From contig SEMN01000102.1 in NCBI GenBank assembly GCA_005408345.1, positions 1,054,001 through 1,118,000 of the forward strand: a stretch of 64,000 nucleotides of DNA. Reading direction: 5' to 3'. Shown piece after piece: positions 24,000 through 35,881 of this stretch. The DNA comes from Macquaria australasica (Eukaryota > Chordata > Actinopteri > Centrarchiformes > Percichthyidae). The position numbers and the translations under genes were made by a program. Position 1 is the first letter of the stretch; each line of letters opens with the position of its first letter. The notes under the pieces were generated by a model that saw only the letters and a program-made list of their open reading frames with translations, was not told the DNA's origin and did no database searches.

Positions 24000-25160
24000 G
24001 ATGGAACCTTGATAAGGTCACACATGAGGAGAAAAATAGATTTGGGCCACTTTCACTTGCAGTGTAAACATTCTGTTCTACTTAAGCACTTTTCAGACAT
24101 TGAATACATAACATTGCTAGCTTCATCTACCTGTTAAAGTGATGGCATTTTGTCATGTGGACATTGATGACAATTACATTATTTTGCCTTTGAAGCCTTA
24201 ATGACCATCATGAGTGTGAGGGAAGCTCGTCCCCGCTTCTACCAGTGAAACTACTGATATATTTTCACATCAGTGTCATCATTATATGCTGTTTAATAGC
24301 GAATTCTGGTACCTGTTTTACAACACCTTAAAATTGTTTCTGTTACAGTGTTATCTAGTTTATTAAACTGATTCTGTGCTTAAGAGATGACGATTGAGAC
24401 AATAAATGAATTACAGCGATCTTAGAAGGCAGTACAAGACGTTCATGTAATCTCTCTATCTCTCTCTCTCTGCATGTTTTACCTCGTTCTGATGCAGACT
24501 TTACGTCAACCTAACAGCATTCAATTAAGACTTGTGCCATGTTGAAAGTGATACAGAAATGTTACTAGGTCTGAGATTGCCGTCGTGACTTCTCTGTAAA
24601 ATTGACCAGGGTGCTTATTCACCCAAAGTCTAAAACCCTAATTGTGTCTTTATATGGTGTAGTATCTGCTGCACTGTCTTCTCTCATAAATCCACAGTAT
24701 GTTGTTTTACCAGTCTCATGTATAATTCAGCCCATAGTCTGAGAAACATTTGCTTTGAATTCACCACCTATGTTAATTTCCAAGCCTTTTCCAGACAGGA
24801 AACAGATCTTACAACCAGGGAACAGGAGAGGAAATGATGAATGAAGTAAAGGCTCGGACGTACAGCTTCAGATCAATGCAAATCTGAGCTCTGTTTATTG
24901 TTGTAGGTGCTGAGGTTTTGTTAAAGAAAGACTGGCCTTGATCACAGTAGTAGGAAGCCCAACCTGTACATCTGTGTTTGACACCTGGCTGTTCATGTAC
25001 GTGTGAGTATGTACATGAAAGATTATTTTTTCAGTAACAGATATCCAAACACATGGATATTTTTCCCCCTGTGATTCAACTGTTCATTTAAAAGGGAACT
25101 TTAATGGAGTGTCTTTGCTCTGTTGGGGACAGTGAAGACACTGGGGTAGGGGGGTGGGGA
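24000..25160. other. Gene-free stretch
   Basis: Nothing recognisable is seen apart from a short CT-rich run near 24450. No open frame of note occurs on either strand. Confidence 0.45.
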
Positions 25161-25161
25161 G

Positions 25162-25270
25162 TTTCATGGCAGTCCATCCAATAGATATTTCTGTCTGGAC
25201 CAAAGTGGTGGACCGGCTGACCAACCAGCCAACATTGCCGTCCCTAAAGCCACGCCAGAAGTGTGGTTAA
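25162..25270 (-). repeat. Dispersed repeat, family A, inverted fragment
   Basis: Read on the minus strand it contains 'cttctggcgtggct', 'gacggcaatgttgg', 'accactttggtccagacagaaatat' and 'ggatggactgccatgaaac'. This is the family A head portion in the opposite orientation to the fragment 1.4 kb to the left, so the two could pair as an inverted repeat. Confidence 0.7.
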
Positions 25271-25486
25271 AACGAGAATGAGTTCAAATAATAAATATAA
25301 TTTGAGATCATTAAAAGCATAATGCAATTTTTAGTCCCAACAAACGTTTTTTAAGATTCAGGTTTTTGTTGAAATTCAACCAAAAACTAAATTTGCAGTC
25401 TTATGTGTAAACAAACTTGTCTTGCTTTTCACCCACTCACCCAGTCTTGGATTCAGACAGTTCTGTGATGTAAAATAACCACTAAC

Positions 25487-25630
25487 CTTGGGAATGTATT
25501 TCTCCACAATATTCAGAGGCTCCATCTTAATCTTCCTGCAACCCATCTTTAGGCCCCGTCTGACACCAGCCTTGCCTACAGGCCTTGCATGAGCTCTGGT
25601 CAAAGTCTCTTTCTCCTCAGAGCTGGCCAT
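25487..25630 (-). CDS. Candidate first coding exon, unknown basic protein
   Basis: On the minus strand an ATG at 25628-25630 opens 48 codons, MASSEEKETLTRAHARPVGK..., ending ...VEKYIPK at a donor AAG/GTTAGT (25481-25486). The frame reaches the donor at a codon boundary. The product is basic and polar with few low-complexity residues, which looks more like real coding sequence than its surroundings. A pyrimidine-rich tract ending in AG lies some 30 bases upstream of the ATG (around 25665), so it may be a second exon with the start codon. No downstream exon could be linked and no family was recognised. Confidence 0.35.
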
Positions 25631-25639
25631 TGTTGTGGG

Positions 25640-26757
25640 GGCTGATAAATATTTACTCTTCCCAGCTTGGCAGGGAAATGAGTGGGAGGGGAGAGGGACC
25701 CATTGTGACAGAGGGGTCAGAGACGCTGACAAGCCAGCAGGGTCCTTCCTTCCCCACTGGCACCTAAAACCCCAATACACTATTGGCTCTGCAATGGGAC
25801 AGATCCACTGCCAGTAACGGTTAGAGCTGGGGTATTTGTGTGTGTGGGTGTGTGTGTGATGGAGCTGGAGAAACAGAAAGAGAGGTGATGGGGAAAAGAG
25901 ACAGAGACAGGCAGACAGTCAAGAAGACGACCACAGAAAGAGACACAGGCCTACAAAAAAAGAGAGCGCTTTTGAAAAGGAGAGTGGAGAAGGTTCCCCT
26001 TTGAGAGCTGTTTACATGACAGACCACCAGCGGAACTCACAAGACAATGGAGCAAAGAGGATCCACAACACCAGACAATGCCGCCTAAAAGAAAAGAGGC
26101 ACTGGTGTTATGAATACACATGTCCCTCCAGGCTTCATCTCCCCACTTACCCACTTCTCCACAAAAGAAACCCAATAGTCATTTTTCCGAGGCAGAACAA
26201 AACAGGGCTTTCCAGAGGCAGCCAAATTTAAATTGTCTATGTCAAATTTGTTTAGTTACAATTCTTTATGAAATAATAAAAAAAAAGAATTGCTGCTGTT
26301 AGTGGTCTGTGAGAAAGAACATAAGTAAGCCCTTAGTAGCCTACTCACAGGCTAGTAAGGACTGGGGAGTCATGTTCTCAGTTGTATTTTAATCAACTAA
26401 TATCATGTTCTACAGATGCCTGTTTGAACTTTTGTATTCAATAAAGTGGGGGAAAAAGTTGATTTAATAAAAAACAAAAAAACCCCAACCTAATTTCCTT
26501 ACATTTCACCAGATTAAACAGACGCATGCTGGCGTTGCATTCGCCATACAGGACGGCGTTCAGGCACACGTGCAGGTGCATAAAGCTGCATTCACAAACG
26601 CTGACTGCCATTTGCAACAGCGTTTATAAAAGCCAGCTGACTATATAAAACTATATAAGAAAGGAGACAAATAATGACCCAGTCGTATGTTTTTCTCCGT
26701 GTTTCAATTCGTATGTTGTTTTAGGATCGACTGCCATTTCATCTATGAAGTAAACAA
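25640..26757. other. Gene-free stretch
   Basis: The sequence includes purine-rich runs (25860-25990) and a poly-A-rich segment near 26275. No gene, RNA or element is recognised. Several overlapping open frames at 25821-26302 are regarded as chance. Confidence 0.4.
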
Positions 26758-26894
26758 GCCTGTGTCTGTCTTTGCGCTCCACTCACAGTCCTGCATGTTA
26801 TATGTTGTATGCTGTATATACAGCTGTATATACTGTATAATATACAGCATATAATATGTGGGACTGTGAGTAGAGCACGAAGACAGACACAGGC
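26758..26894. repeat. Palindromic segment (about 48 bp arms)
   Basis: The left arm from 26758 (GCCTGTGTCTGTCTTTGCGC...) is matched by the inverted right arm ending at 26894 (reverse complement GCCTGTGTCTGTCTTCGTGC...). Most of the differences are transitions, several of them compatible with G-U pairing in a plus-strand RNA. The AT-rich centre (TATACAGCTGTATATAC) is itself self-complementary. It may be the core of a foldback or MITE-like element; no longer termini or target duplication were recognised. Confidence 0.85.
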
Positions 26895-27717
26895 AGAGCA
26901 GAGCGAAGTCTCAAAGAGTAGAGCAGACGTAGTAACGTCGCTCGCGAAGCAATGTCTGGTAATGTTTTTTTTTTACTTTTGCGAGCACTGGCCTGATGTG
27001 GTATTTACTGGCCCTTATTGTTGGACCCTGCCAAAGGCCTGCTGACTGTTGCGGAGTCTGGCATTTAGATGGACCCTACATTGTCATACAGTACATGTGT
27101 ACAGAAAGAAAGATTGAGACAGATTTGGAGGGAGATGAAAGAAGAAGGAAGAGTTCAAAAGAATGAAGAGCATACTGAAAGATGACAAAATGGTAGGACC
27201 TTGTTATCTAGCCATACTGTGTAGCATTTCAAAAGAGCAAACAAAAGTTTCTGTCCTGTGTTTCATGCAAAGACATTACTTTGACCATGGAACAGTGAAC
27301 AGGTCATTCACTGCAAGCAGACACAGTAAGATTTACAATAAAAAGCAGACTGCAGCTCTATACACGTATTTAGGCAGCAGTAGGGGGATGAAGCAGAAAT
27401 ACCTCGAATATATTCAGCACAGAATGTCATGTAATATACGATCAAGGAAACACCTGCTTAAATGACTAACAGAGAGTATATTACAAGCAGGTGCTTCCAC
27501 ACATGTTCAGTTTAAGGGATAATTAGGCAGTTAAACATTCCTCATGGTCATGTATAGAAATGTTGGATAGGCTCAGTTGCTAAATACTTTGACTGTCGTG
27601 GCTCAAAGAAGACTTAACCTAACCATTTTATCATGTTGCCAAGTGTGGGGGGCTAAATCTAATTTATGAAGCAGGAAGTTCCATCCAGAGATACTGTGGC
27701 CAGGATGCAGTGCATAA
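26895..27717. other. Gene-free stretch
   Basis: There is no exon evidence. The 100-codon open frame at 27163-27465 lacks splice context and family similarity, and is not accepted as a gene. Confidence 0.4.
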
Positions 27718-28755
27718 TAAGGGTGCTCTGATCAGGATGTTTGGGGCCGATCACCAATCGCTAGAAGCAGGATCGGCCGAAACTGATCACCGATCACAGG
27801 GTATATTTGAAGCCTTCATTTATCGTGTAGAATTTTTTATTTATTTAACTATTCTTAACAATGTATATTAAGTATTAAAATTAAGAGATGAGAAAGTATC
27901 ATGAATTGACTGCCTAACTTGCAACATGTGCAACATATTCCACTCTCTCTCTTAGAGACCCATCTTAAACCATAGCAGCCTACGCTTGGTTATTGGGAGC
28001 AGCTTAGAGCTTCACAAATATAGCTTTCCCGTGGAATAAAATGAATAACATTTTATAAAATAAAAATTAGAATGAAAGCTAATTTGGCACAACACACCAA
28101 TGTGAGTGTGCGTGTATCTCACTCATTGACTTGAGTTGCAATGATTACCGGAATGTACAGATGTGATTGGCTGAGTAGCATCATGTGAGCATGCATGCAT
28201 CAACGCATGCAAATGGTCTGTGAGTTTCCTGGGCTGCTAAACAGTGCCGTAAAGGCTAGAAAAACTGTGGTGGTTAAAATAGAAACACTTGATAATTGTC
28301 AATAGTTTATTGGTTATAGGTCCGGATAGGATAGCGTCTGGGTCCGGGTCCACCGATTAGTGACCTTGGCTGTAGGGTTGCTGTCGTTGCAATGTCTCTG
28401 TTGCTGACAGCTGAGTGAGTGGTGATTGAGTTGCTAAACGGTCCTGCTCTCTCTCTGCCTTAGTGCTAGCTAGCTGTGAAAACTCGTCATATTCCTTGGT
28501 GTGACTAACCTTCGAATGTCTGATGAGGTTCGTGGTGTTGAAACTTTTGGTTGCATTCCTTCATGAGAGATTTCCTTGGAACACACCTTGCAAATTGCAA
28601 AAATGTATTGTCTTTTTCAGACACCTGATAGAATTGCCAGACCGGTGAAGCCATTTTAGTGGTGCATATAGAAATTGTCTGCCGTGTTTTGTGTCATCTG
28701 ATCGGCTCTTTTGATCGGCATTTATAGAGATCAATAATCCCTTTAGCTCAGTAAA
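27718..28755 (-). mobile_element. Degraded hAT-like transposon with BED finger remnant
   Basis: One end reads 'gggtgctctgatcagg...gccgatcaccaatcg' and the other 'gatcggctcttttgatcggcatttatagagatcaataatccc'. Repeated GATCGG motifs at both ends frame about 1 kb that includes a BED zinc-finger remnant on the minus strand. BED fingers are typical DNA-binding domains of hAT transposases. The catalytic part is absent, so this is an internally deleted derivative. The exact ends and target duplication were not found. Confidence 0.6.
28488..28654 (-). pseudogene. BED-type zinc finger of a hAT transposase, frameshifted
   Basis: Minus-strand translation from the ATG at 28654 gives MASPVWQFYQVSEKDNTF; the frame then shifts by one base in a run of T. 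It continues as AICKVCSKEISHEG, the C-x2-C half of a BED finger. The downstream '...DIRRLVTPRNMT' has lost the usual His pair of the finger, where the family normally has an H-x(3-5)-H/C. So both a single-base deletion and substitutions disable it. In intact relatives this N-terminal finger contacts the transposon ends. Confidence 0.7.
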
Positions 28756-28760
28756 AATAC

Positions 28761-31500
28761 TCTTTTGCAAGTGCAGTTTTGCAGCAGAGTTTTAACAGAC
28801 CTAGTCATATAGAGTGATGAGAGAAAACTGATGGGGATTGTCACTTGGAGCACAAGCTGATGTAATGCTGCACCACAGAATCATGCCACTCTTTGGCAGC
28901 AGATATGGGCCCATTACCTTTCTTTTGGCTGCTATCTGTTGAGCCTTATCTGTGATGCTCCAATTTCATAAACACATGTTCTTATTTCCTTAGCTAATGA
29001 GCATGCACAGCCTGTGTTTTTACAAGCAAGCAAATCAAATCAAGTTTGTGGGCACACTCAGCCTCTCTGTAGGCCTGTTAATTGGCACAATAAGATTAGT
29101 TTTGGCGGAGATCCATAACGAGACACTAATATGTCAGATATGGTGTGAAATGGCAGGGGGTGAAGGGTTGGCGGGGATGAGGCTGGTGCCTGCCAGAAAA
29201 CTACATTTTTATGAGACACTTGACTTAAACTCTGTGGTTTTAAGGCTCCCTTTGTTGGAAACATGTGGTTCGATGATTTTGTGTGTTGTATATTTCTATG
29301 TGTGCACATTTCAGGCATAGGTGGAATTATTACGGTATATGTAAAGTTATACATTCATGGAATGCCAATAGCTATAAAAGTGGAGGTACACTGATACTAG
29401 TTTCACATCAGCAGGAGTGGTAACTAGTCTTGGCAGGACAAGGGATGGTAATGAAACAGAAAAATGGCTGCTTGTGCTAGGGAATACATTTCTCATTCTT
29501 TTTTGCATCAACCAGCTTATTGATGGAATTTTGAGATAATAACCTAAGATTTAAAGAATGCCATGGTAAGTGCACTTAACATTTATCCTGCAAAGCTGAG
29601 GCTCAGCTCTTAAGAGATTTCTTTTTCCATGAAAAGTTAATGTAGCACACATAATTGAAGCACTAAAACAGAAAACAGAAAAGGAAGGGCTCCAACATAG
29701 TCATTGTGATATTAAATCTGGGTGCAGATGCCAGTGACACTCGCTGGGCCGGAGGTGTGTCCTCCATGCAAGAATGTGAAGTTTGCAAGTTGTGCTTAAG
29801 AGGTGATACCAGAAATGATCTAGACAATGGAATCTAAAACAAAAACTGAAAATTTAAAGCCTAATAATACAACAGGAAGAAGATGTGCCCTAAATCAAAA
29901 GACTTTGCTAGCCACAGATGTGGAGTATGTGTGACAAGCTGGTTTGATGATATTCCAAAACAAGGGACTCATTTCATTTGAAAGTCTTGTTCCATCAATC
30001 TATTTCTATTTCTATAATCTAGGCTACCTGAAAGGTCCTCTTCTTTTATTGTTCTTCATTGAGTCAGTACAGGTACAGACATGATAAATCAGGCCAAAAC
30101 ATGCGAATCATTCTTCCCACTGGCTTTGAAAAGTTACTGGTAGCTATGCAGGAAATGATCTAGATTAACTGCAATTTAGCATGAACGGAAAACTGCAATT
30201 ACCATATGCATTAGTAAAATGTTCTTGGCACTTAGTGAATGAAATTGAAGCTGTACAATGTGAAAAACATCAACAACCACAGTCTTTGCAGATGGTTGAG
30301 CATTCAGAGATCAGATTCGGAGGATGTATTACTTCCCAAGGCTTCTGGAATTGATTCATCTTGGTGTCACAGTTGGTTTATTGACCTAATATGGAAATAA
30401 TTTATAGAACAGGTAAACCAGAAATATCTTCCAAAGCCCTGATGTAAAAAAAAACAAAAACATATATAGTCACATGATGTGGTAATCAATTGCATCAGTG
30501 CTGCACAGAGCGCATTGTTCTGACTGGAGGCCTGTCCACACTGTGGCGATTGCAGCCCAATGCAGGACTTTTTGGTTAAAACTCTCCATATTGCTTGTGA
30601 AAACACACAAATTTCAATTTCATTTGTACTATACAGCCAACTTAAGACTTGCTGGATCCACACCAAACCCAAAGCTACAGATGTCACTGGTGTGCCTCTG
30701 GTCCTCCCATTATTATTACTTTTGGGGGAGGCCCATTGACCCAAAGCATGATGTAATTCCGTAAGCCTGTCACTAATAATTTCCCCCTCATTTTTAATGA
30801 CTCTGAGATTAATGCCAGACCAAGACTGGGGCCCCTTCATTTTCAGGGTGTGGAGTGTCCCCCCCCCCCCCCTTCTGCTTTTATAGCAATTTTACACTGT
30901 TTATAAATATTTATGGACATATACAGACAGCTAATAAAGTCAGCATTGGCGAAAGGAAACTGGACAACTTTCCACTTATTTTAATATTTTGAGCATTACT
31001 GTTCCTCTCTGCCGCCCTGCTTCCCGGTGCCAAAAAGCTGTACCCACCATTTGAGTCATAATAATAACAACTTGTTTTCTCACATAAGAAAGAAATGAAA
31101 AATTGCAAACAGACCCTTGGTCCAATAAGTATGCGTCAACATGCCCGGAGGAGACAAACATACCCTCATGTGTCCACAGTTAATGTCTGCTGTGCAAGTG
31201 GTGGCATGGACAGACGGGGCTGAGGGATGTCGCGCCGTCAGATACACACACCGGTACCTGCCCGCACGTTTTCACACAGCCCCCACCCCACATGTATGCT
31301 GTGTCACACACACCTGTACATACACAGACACCTGTAGGCCCTTTCTTCCCTTTCGGTACTGTATCAGTTTTCCGTTTGATGTGGAGTTTGTTTTTGGTTG
31401 TCGAGGCTCAGTGGCCACAGAGGAGTCAGATGTTGCGTGAAGTGGACGAGCCATCAGGAGGAGAAAGGGGCACCATTATTGTTTCAGTACAGTTTGTTTA
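28761..31500. other. Gene-free stretch
   Basis: No gene is supported. The 157-codon minus frame at 30367-30840 has no family similarity or splice support. A poly-C run lies at about 30860-30872. The segment 28860-29110 has balanced composition and no repeats, and could be conserved non-coding DNA, but this cannot be judged from one genome. Confidence 0.4.
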
Positions 31501-32284
31501 TTCTTAAAGATGGCACCTTTGATGATCAGAAAGAGTTCATACAGTAGGGTTTAGGAATGAGGAAACACCCACCACTCTTTTTCTCCTTCACATACACGCA
31601 TACACACACACATTTACTGTACTTCATCTACAGTGTTAGAGCCCACTCTGTGTGTGTGTATGTGCATGTGTGTGTGAGAGAGAGACAGGAGTGCTTATAT
31701 AGGATTATTTCTAGGGTCCATTTGTCAAAGCGCACATTTATCATTGAGCCCACGGGTGTCAGACCTGCTGCTTTCCCACCACGTCTCTATTACGCTCTGC
31801 TGGTACTTGCTTTGACACTCAACACCTGACCCGACACACACTGTCACACACACACAGACACACACTTTTGCACAGAAAAATGTTATCTCGGAGCCTGAAA
31901 GGGCAAGGCCTCTCTTCCTGCGGGCAGCTGCCTCCGTCTCACTCAGGCTCACCCTGGGTCCGAGTCTGCAGCTGCCTGTACCCGTCGCAGGCATCTTCAC
32001 CAAGCGGATGGGACGACTTGACGTAGTGGAATGATTTTACACACTAATTTAGCGTGAAAGCGAGGAGCGCTCACACTGCAAAACTGACCCAAAAAAAGAA
32101 GACAAAAACAAGAAACACCTTGAAGAACCTCCGTCGATTGAGCGGTCTGACTGATGTTTCGAATCTTCAACTTTCAGGGGCCAGCCCTAATTTTTACCTT
32201 TTACATTGCGCTTAAAGTATCATGAACCAGAACCACAAACTCAGACGGCATCCTTCAGCTGCTCCTCAACCAGTCGGGCTGGGC

Positions 32285-32353
32285 TCAAGCTGTCTTTGCA
32301 GCAAGCATCTGCTCTGCTTCAATGTCCTTGAGCAACACCATGTCGCTGCAGAA
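32285..32353 (-). CDS. Candidate terminal coding exon, unknown gene
   Basis: On the minus strand a strong acceptor (CTCTCTTTTTACAG, ending at 32354) opens a 22-residue frame, FCSDMVLLKDIEAEQMLAAK plus TA, then a TGA stop at 32285-32287. The peptide is charged and helical in character, as in a real C-terminus. No clear AATAAA was found in the next 800 bases. No upstream exon was linked; it could be an alternative last exon of the gene ending at 40733, but the reading phases differ. It may also be chance. Confidence 0.35.
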   Translation of the reverse strand, partial: FCSDMVLLKDIEAEQMLAAKTA

Positions 32354-32476
32354 CTGTAAAAAGAGAGAGAAACAGTTTATTTAGATAGAGAGGTTTAGCA
32401 AGCTGGGTGGTGGCCAATAACAAAGTTAAGTGGGAACTTGTCTTCTAATAGCTGTTAAAAAAAAAGAATTAGATGA

Positions 32477-32737
32477 GGCCTGCAACTATATTTTAATGTA
32501 GTCTATAAAATGTGAGAAAATAGTGAAAAATGCCTGTTACAGTTTCCCTGTGCCCAAGGTGAAGTTTTCAAGTAGCTTTTGTCTGACAAACAGTCAAATT
32601 GTCACATTTGAGAAGCTGGAATTGGAGAGCATTTGGCATTTTTGGTTAATAATTGAATTAAGTGATTAATCGATCATCAAAATTAATTTTCTCTTGACCG
32701 ATTAATTGATTAATCAACCAATCATCTAGTTCTAAAT
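32477..32737 (-). mobile_element. MITE family B copy
   Basis: The copy has blocks 'ggcctgcaactat', 'tagtctataaaatgtgagaaaatagtgaaaaatgcc', 'tcacatttgagaagctgga', 'gtgattaatcgatcatcaaaattaatttt' and 'ccgattaattgattaatcaacc'. The left end GGCCTGCAACTA is a variant of the family's terminal GGGCTGCAACTA. The right end is decayed ('catctagttcta'). It has no coding capacity. Confidence 0.8.
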
Positions 32738-32839
32738 TAGACCAGCCTTTGCCCCTGGGTGCCAACCTCTAATGCTGTCCACCACTCTGGTTTACTTATC
32801 TGCCAATAAGTAGGGAAAGAAAGGAGAGAAGAAAGACAC

Positions 32840-33361
32840 CTTCATGTTGTCAAGCTCATAAGTAAACACTGGCCTCCCATCAAGTTCCGGATTCATTTTA
32901 AGGTTCTTGTTCTTACGAATGGAGCCCTGCATTGTCAGCCACCAGTGTACATCTCTGACCTGCTCCATCCTTACATCACCAGTAGGTCACTGAGGTCTTC
33001 TGACAAGGGCTTACTGGTTCCTCGTGCCCGACTGAAAACAAAAGGTGATCGTGCCTTTGAAGTGGTTGCTCCAACATTGTGGAACATCCTCCCTATAGAC
33101 ATACGATCTGCGGTCTCTGTTGACGCCTTTAAAAAACAGCTGAAGACTTATTTATTTAAACTGGCCTTTGTATAGTCTGGTGCTGTGGTGGTTGATTGGT
33201 GATGGTGTTTTTAAGGTCTGGTTGCCTATGTTTTATTGCTTGTTTCTTTTTATTGTTGCTATTGTCTTATTTTTTACTTTTGTATTTTTGTGAAGCACTT
33301 TGTGATCTTGCCCTGTGAAAGGTGCTATACTAAATAAACTTTACTTACTTACTTACTTACT
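32840..33361 (+). mobile_element. L2-clade LINE, 3'-terminal fragment
   Basis: The 5'-truncated copy of a non-LTR retrotransposon keeps the last part of its reverse transcriptase ORF: '...HWPPIKFRIHFKVLVL...' through 'YISDLLHPYITSRSLRSSDK', 'GDRAFEVVAPTLWN' and '...LKTYLFKLAFV', then a stop at 33173-33175. These are characteristic of fish L2-type ORF2 C-termini. The 3' region ends 'ggtgctatactaaataaac' followed by a (TTAC)n tail at 33341-33361. A short tandem-repeat tail in place of poly-A is typical of L2. The copy is dead on arrival. Confidence 0.9.
32944..33175 (+). pseudogene. L2 reverse transcriptase C-terminal remnant
   Basis: About 76 codons remain open, from just before 'MYISDLLHPY' to 'KLAFV' and a stop. 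The polymerase catalytic motif is not present, as the copy is truncated on its 5' side. Frame similarity extends upstream to about 32860 but without the start of any domain. It is not a host gene. Confidence 0.88.
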
Positions 33362-33783
33362 GTATGCGTTCTGTGTTCAGTGAATGTGTGTGTTATTTGA
33401 TGCAGTTTCCTTTGTTCATTCATGTTACACTTTGTGTGCAGTTTATCACCGCAGTTTGTTGAATGTTTTCTTTTGTCTTATAGTTAATGCAACCTGTAAC
33501 CCAGCCACTCTGTTAAAGAGAGGCGTGTGTGTGTGTGTAGAGAGAAGAGAGCAGCTGCAGAGGCCCTGGTTCCCGTCTTGCTGGCGCACATCTCTCCACA
33601 GGGAGCGGGAAGGGCTCCAAGTGCCCTGAGCTCGGCTCTAACCGCCCCCAGAACCAGAGACAGCCCTCACACACATACACACGCACATACGCATACATAC
33701 CCTATGTTACAAGGGCCCTGCCACTTGTTTTCTGCCTTACTTCCTCTCTACTTTAGTATTTTTGGCCCACTGTATCATTTTAG
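33362..33783. other. Gene-free stretch
   Basis: Short GT and CA runs occur here (33524-33537 and 33666-33700). The two overlapping open frames at 33384-33811 are low-complexity and unsupported by splice sites. Confidence 0.4.
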
Positions 33784-34215
33784 TTCAATTCAACAACCTT
33801 TATTGGCATGAACAGTATTGCAACAGCATCCAGGAAGAATAGGCTAAAGGGGTACAATTTAGCGTGACAATAGAGTAGATGCTGTATAAATGATATCTCT
33901 CTATCTAACATGCACATAGAACAGCTATCTGGAGCCAGAAAGCCTTTTTAGTGAGTCTAATTCGGCTCCTTCTTACCCAGCTCTGTACCCTCCAACCCTC
34001 AGAGGGCCCTCCAAGAGCCCACTTGTCCTTCAGTGAGATGACACAGGATGAAGTCACTCCATTTGCCTTGGCACCAGCATCTTTGTTTCAGGCACTGTGG
34101 TGATGTGCCAAGGGCTGTGTTCTCACAGCAGAGCGTTCTGCCCAGTCCTCTATGAGAGGGACATAGCCATAAAAACTAAAGTATCCTCTGTGTAGCACAA
34201 CAAATTGCAGTGTAG
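33784..34215 (-). mobile_element. Probable LINE 3' fragment, minus orientation
   Basis: The sequence starts 'tcaattcaacaacctttattggcatgaacagtattgcaacag' and continues with 'tctaattcggctccttcttacccagctctg' and 'gtcctctatgagagggacatagcc'. From memory, a start with 'TTTATTGGCATGA' in this strand is the 3' end of a common fish non-LTR retrotransposon. No reverse transcriptase frame remains and no second copy lies in the window, so the family is uncertain. Confidence 0.42.
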
Positions 34216-35880
34216 GACAGAGCGTGCCAAACTCAAGCGGGTCAGGAAACATTTTTTTTGTCTGTCATCCATAGGGGCTAGTACATTGCACAATTCAACT
34301 ATATTGCTATTTTACTACATTTGAACAGAATAGGGCATGGTTGGCAACTGATGGCTGATTACTCGGAATGATCAAATCGTCCAGCATTTGATTGGTGGTG
34401 GTTGTAGGGTTTAATTCTTAAATCCGGGATTCATCAATATTTTCATACCTGAATTTGTTCGTACTCTGCGAACAAATTTAGAACTGCCTCAGACCATGCG
34501 TCCGCACAAATGATGAAGGTCCGGCTGTTTTAGAAAATGTAAACACACACCCTTTAACTAAATTGTAGTATATTAAAACCACATTCATTAAAAAAAGGTT
34601 TTAAACAATATTTAAAACAGTTTATTTACTAATGCATTGGCAAAATGTATTAAATAACCATGAAATTGACACCCTTTTCATCCTCATCAATTATTGTCAT
34701 AATTAAAATATTCAACTGTAAAAACTGAGTGGCTAACAGTGGCCTGAACATACAACAATATAGTATATAGAGCAAACAAAAACAGACTTTTTTGCAGTTT
34801 GAGAACTGATATTTTGAGACAGACTTGTGTAACAGTATGAGCTCTTGCAGTGACACTTTTCAGAAGTGTAGTAATAACTCTAAACTTTATTCCGCAGGTC
34901 CTTTAGTCATTTGTGGTGGTTGCAGCTGGGGTGAATAAGATACCAATAACAACAAAACAGACAGTCGGTATTATAAATGTGTTTTGTGGCGACCCTGTTA
35001 TATTCTTGTGGTCAGACACAAATAACACCATGTACTGTTTGAAAAACATTGCAGTGGATAAGATCTGAACACTTGATGAAAAACAGTCCCACACAAAACA
35101 GCGGGACGAGAGCGTGTGATGAACGTCCTGTGAAGTAAAGCATAGCTCGTATATGAAGCTCATCTGTCCACGATAAGGTCGACAATGTGGAGCAGATGAT
35201 GACTGAGATGGAGAAAGTGCTTTGAAGAGGCCTGGAAGTCAAGGAGAAGTTTCTGGACTGGCCTTGTCTGCATTCCAGCTGCTGACTGTGGTGACACTTC
35301 AGCGACACTTCAGCTTCAATATTTCTAGTATGACTGGAGTTTGCATTTGGAGAAAGAAAGGGAGCGTGTTTTATCTCTTCTCCCCCATCTCCCTTTCCAT
35401 CTCCCTCCCTCATCCGTCCCTCTCACCCTAACGCCTTTTTCATCCTTCTGTCTCACAACTTGTTCGTCCATCCCCACATCTCCACCTCTATCTCAGTATT
35501 TCTGACTGCCAAAAGGTTTATGACAGCAGGATGTGATATCACACCACCTCCAGCATTTTCAGCCACACAAAAAAATGGCATGATTTTTTTCCCCCCTTTT
35601 ACCTCCCAGACACCATCTAGTCCCCCACCCTCAGAGGCTCCTGGAGAAATTTGACACACAGGTGCGATCTTTCAAGTTTTATCACAGTTTTTCTCCAGAG
35701 CCATGTTAGCCCGTTTCTGCTCTACTGTCAGACATTATGTGCTCCAGTATTCAGGCCTTTGTTGCCTTCAAATGCCTTGAATATTATCTTTTTAATTCAA
35801 TTCTCTAAGTATTTCTAAATACACTTTTACACTTATTTTGAAAATACTTCGTGTTCACCTGTGTAAGAATGTAGGTTTTG
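34216..35880. other. Gene-free stretch
   Basis: The area 34380-34520 ('gaatttgttcgtactctgcgaacaaattta') has a short palindrome that may belong to a degraded element. Otherwise no exon or RNA gene is supported. The minus frame at 35012-35413 has no family similarity. Confidence 0.4.
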
Positions 35881-35881
35881 T

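Noticed and set aside
27163..27465. 100-codon plus-strand frame
   Set aside because: No family match, no splice borders, and codon composition like the surrounding AT-rich DNA.
30367..30840. 157-codon minus-strand frame
   Set aside because: No recognisable domain, odd composition, and no acceptor or donor in frame. Chance opening is more likely.
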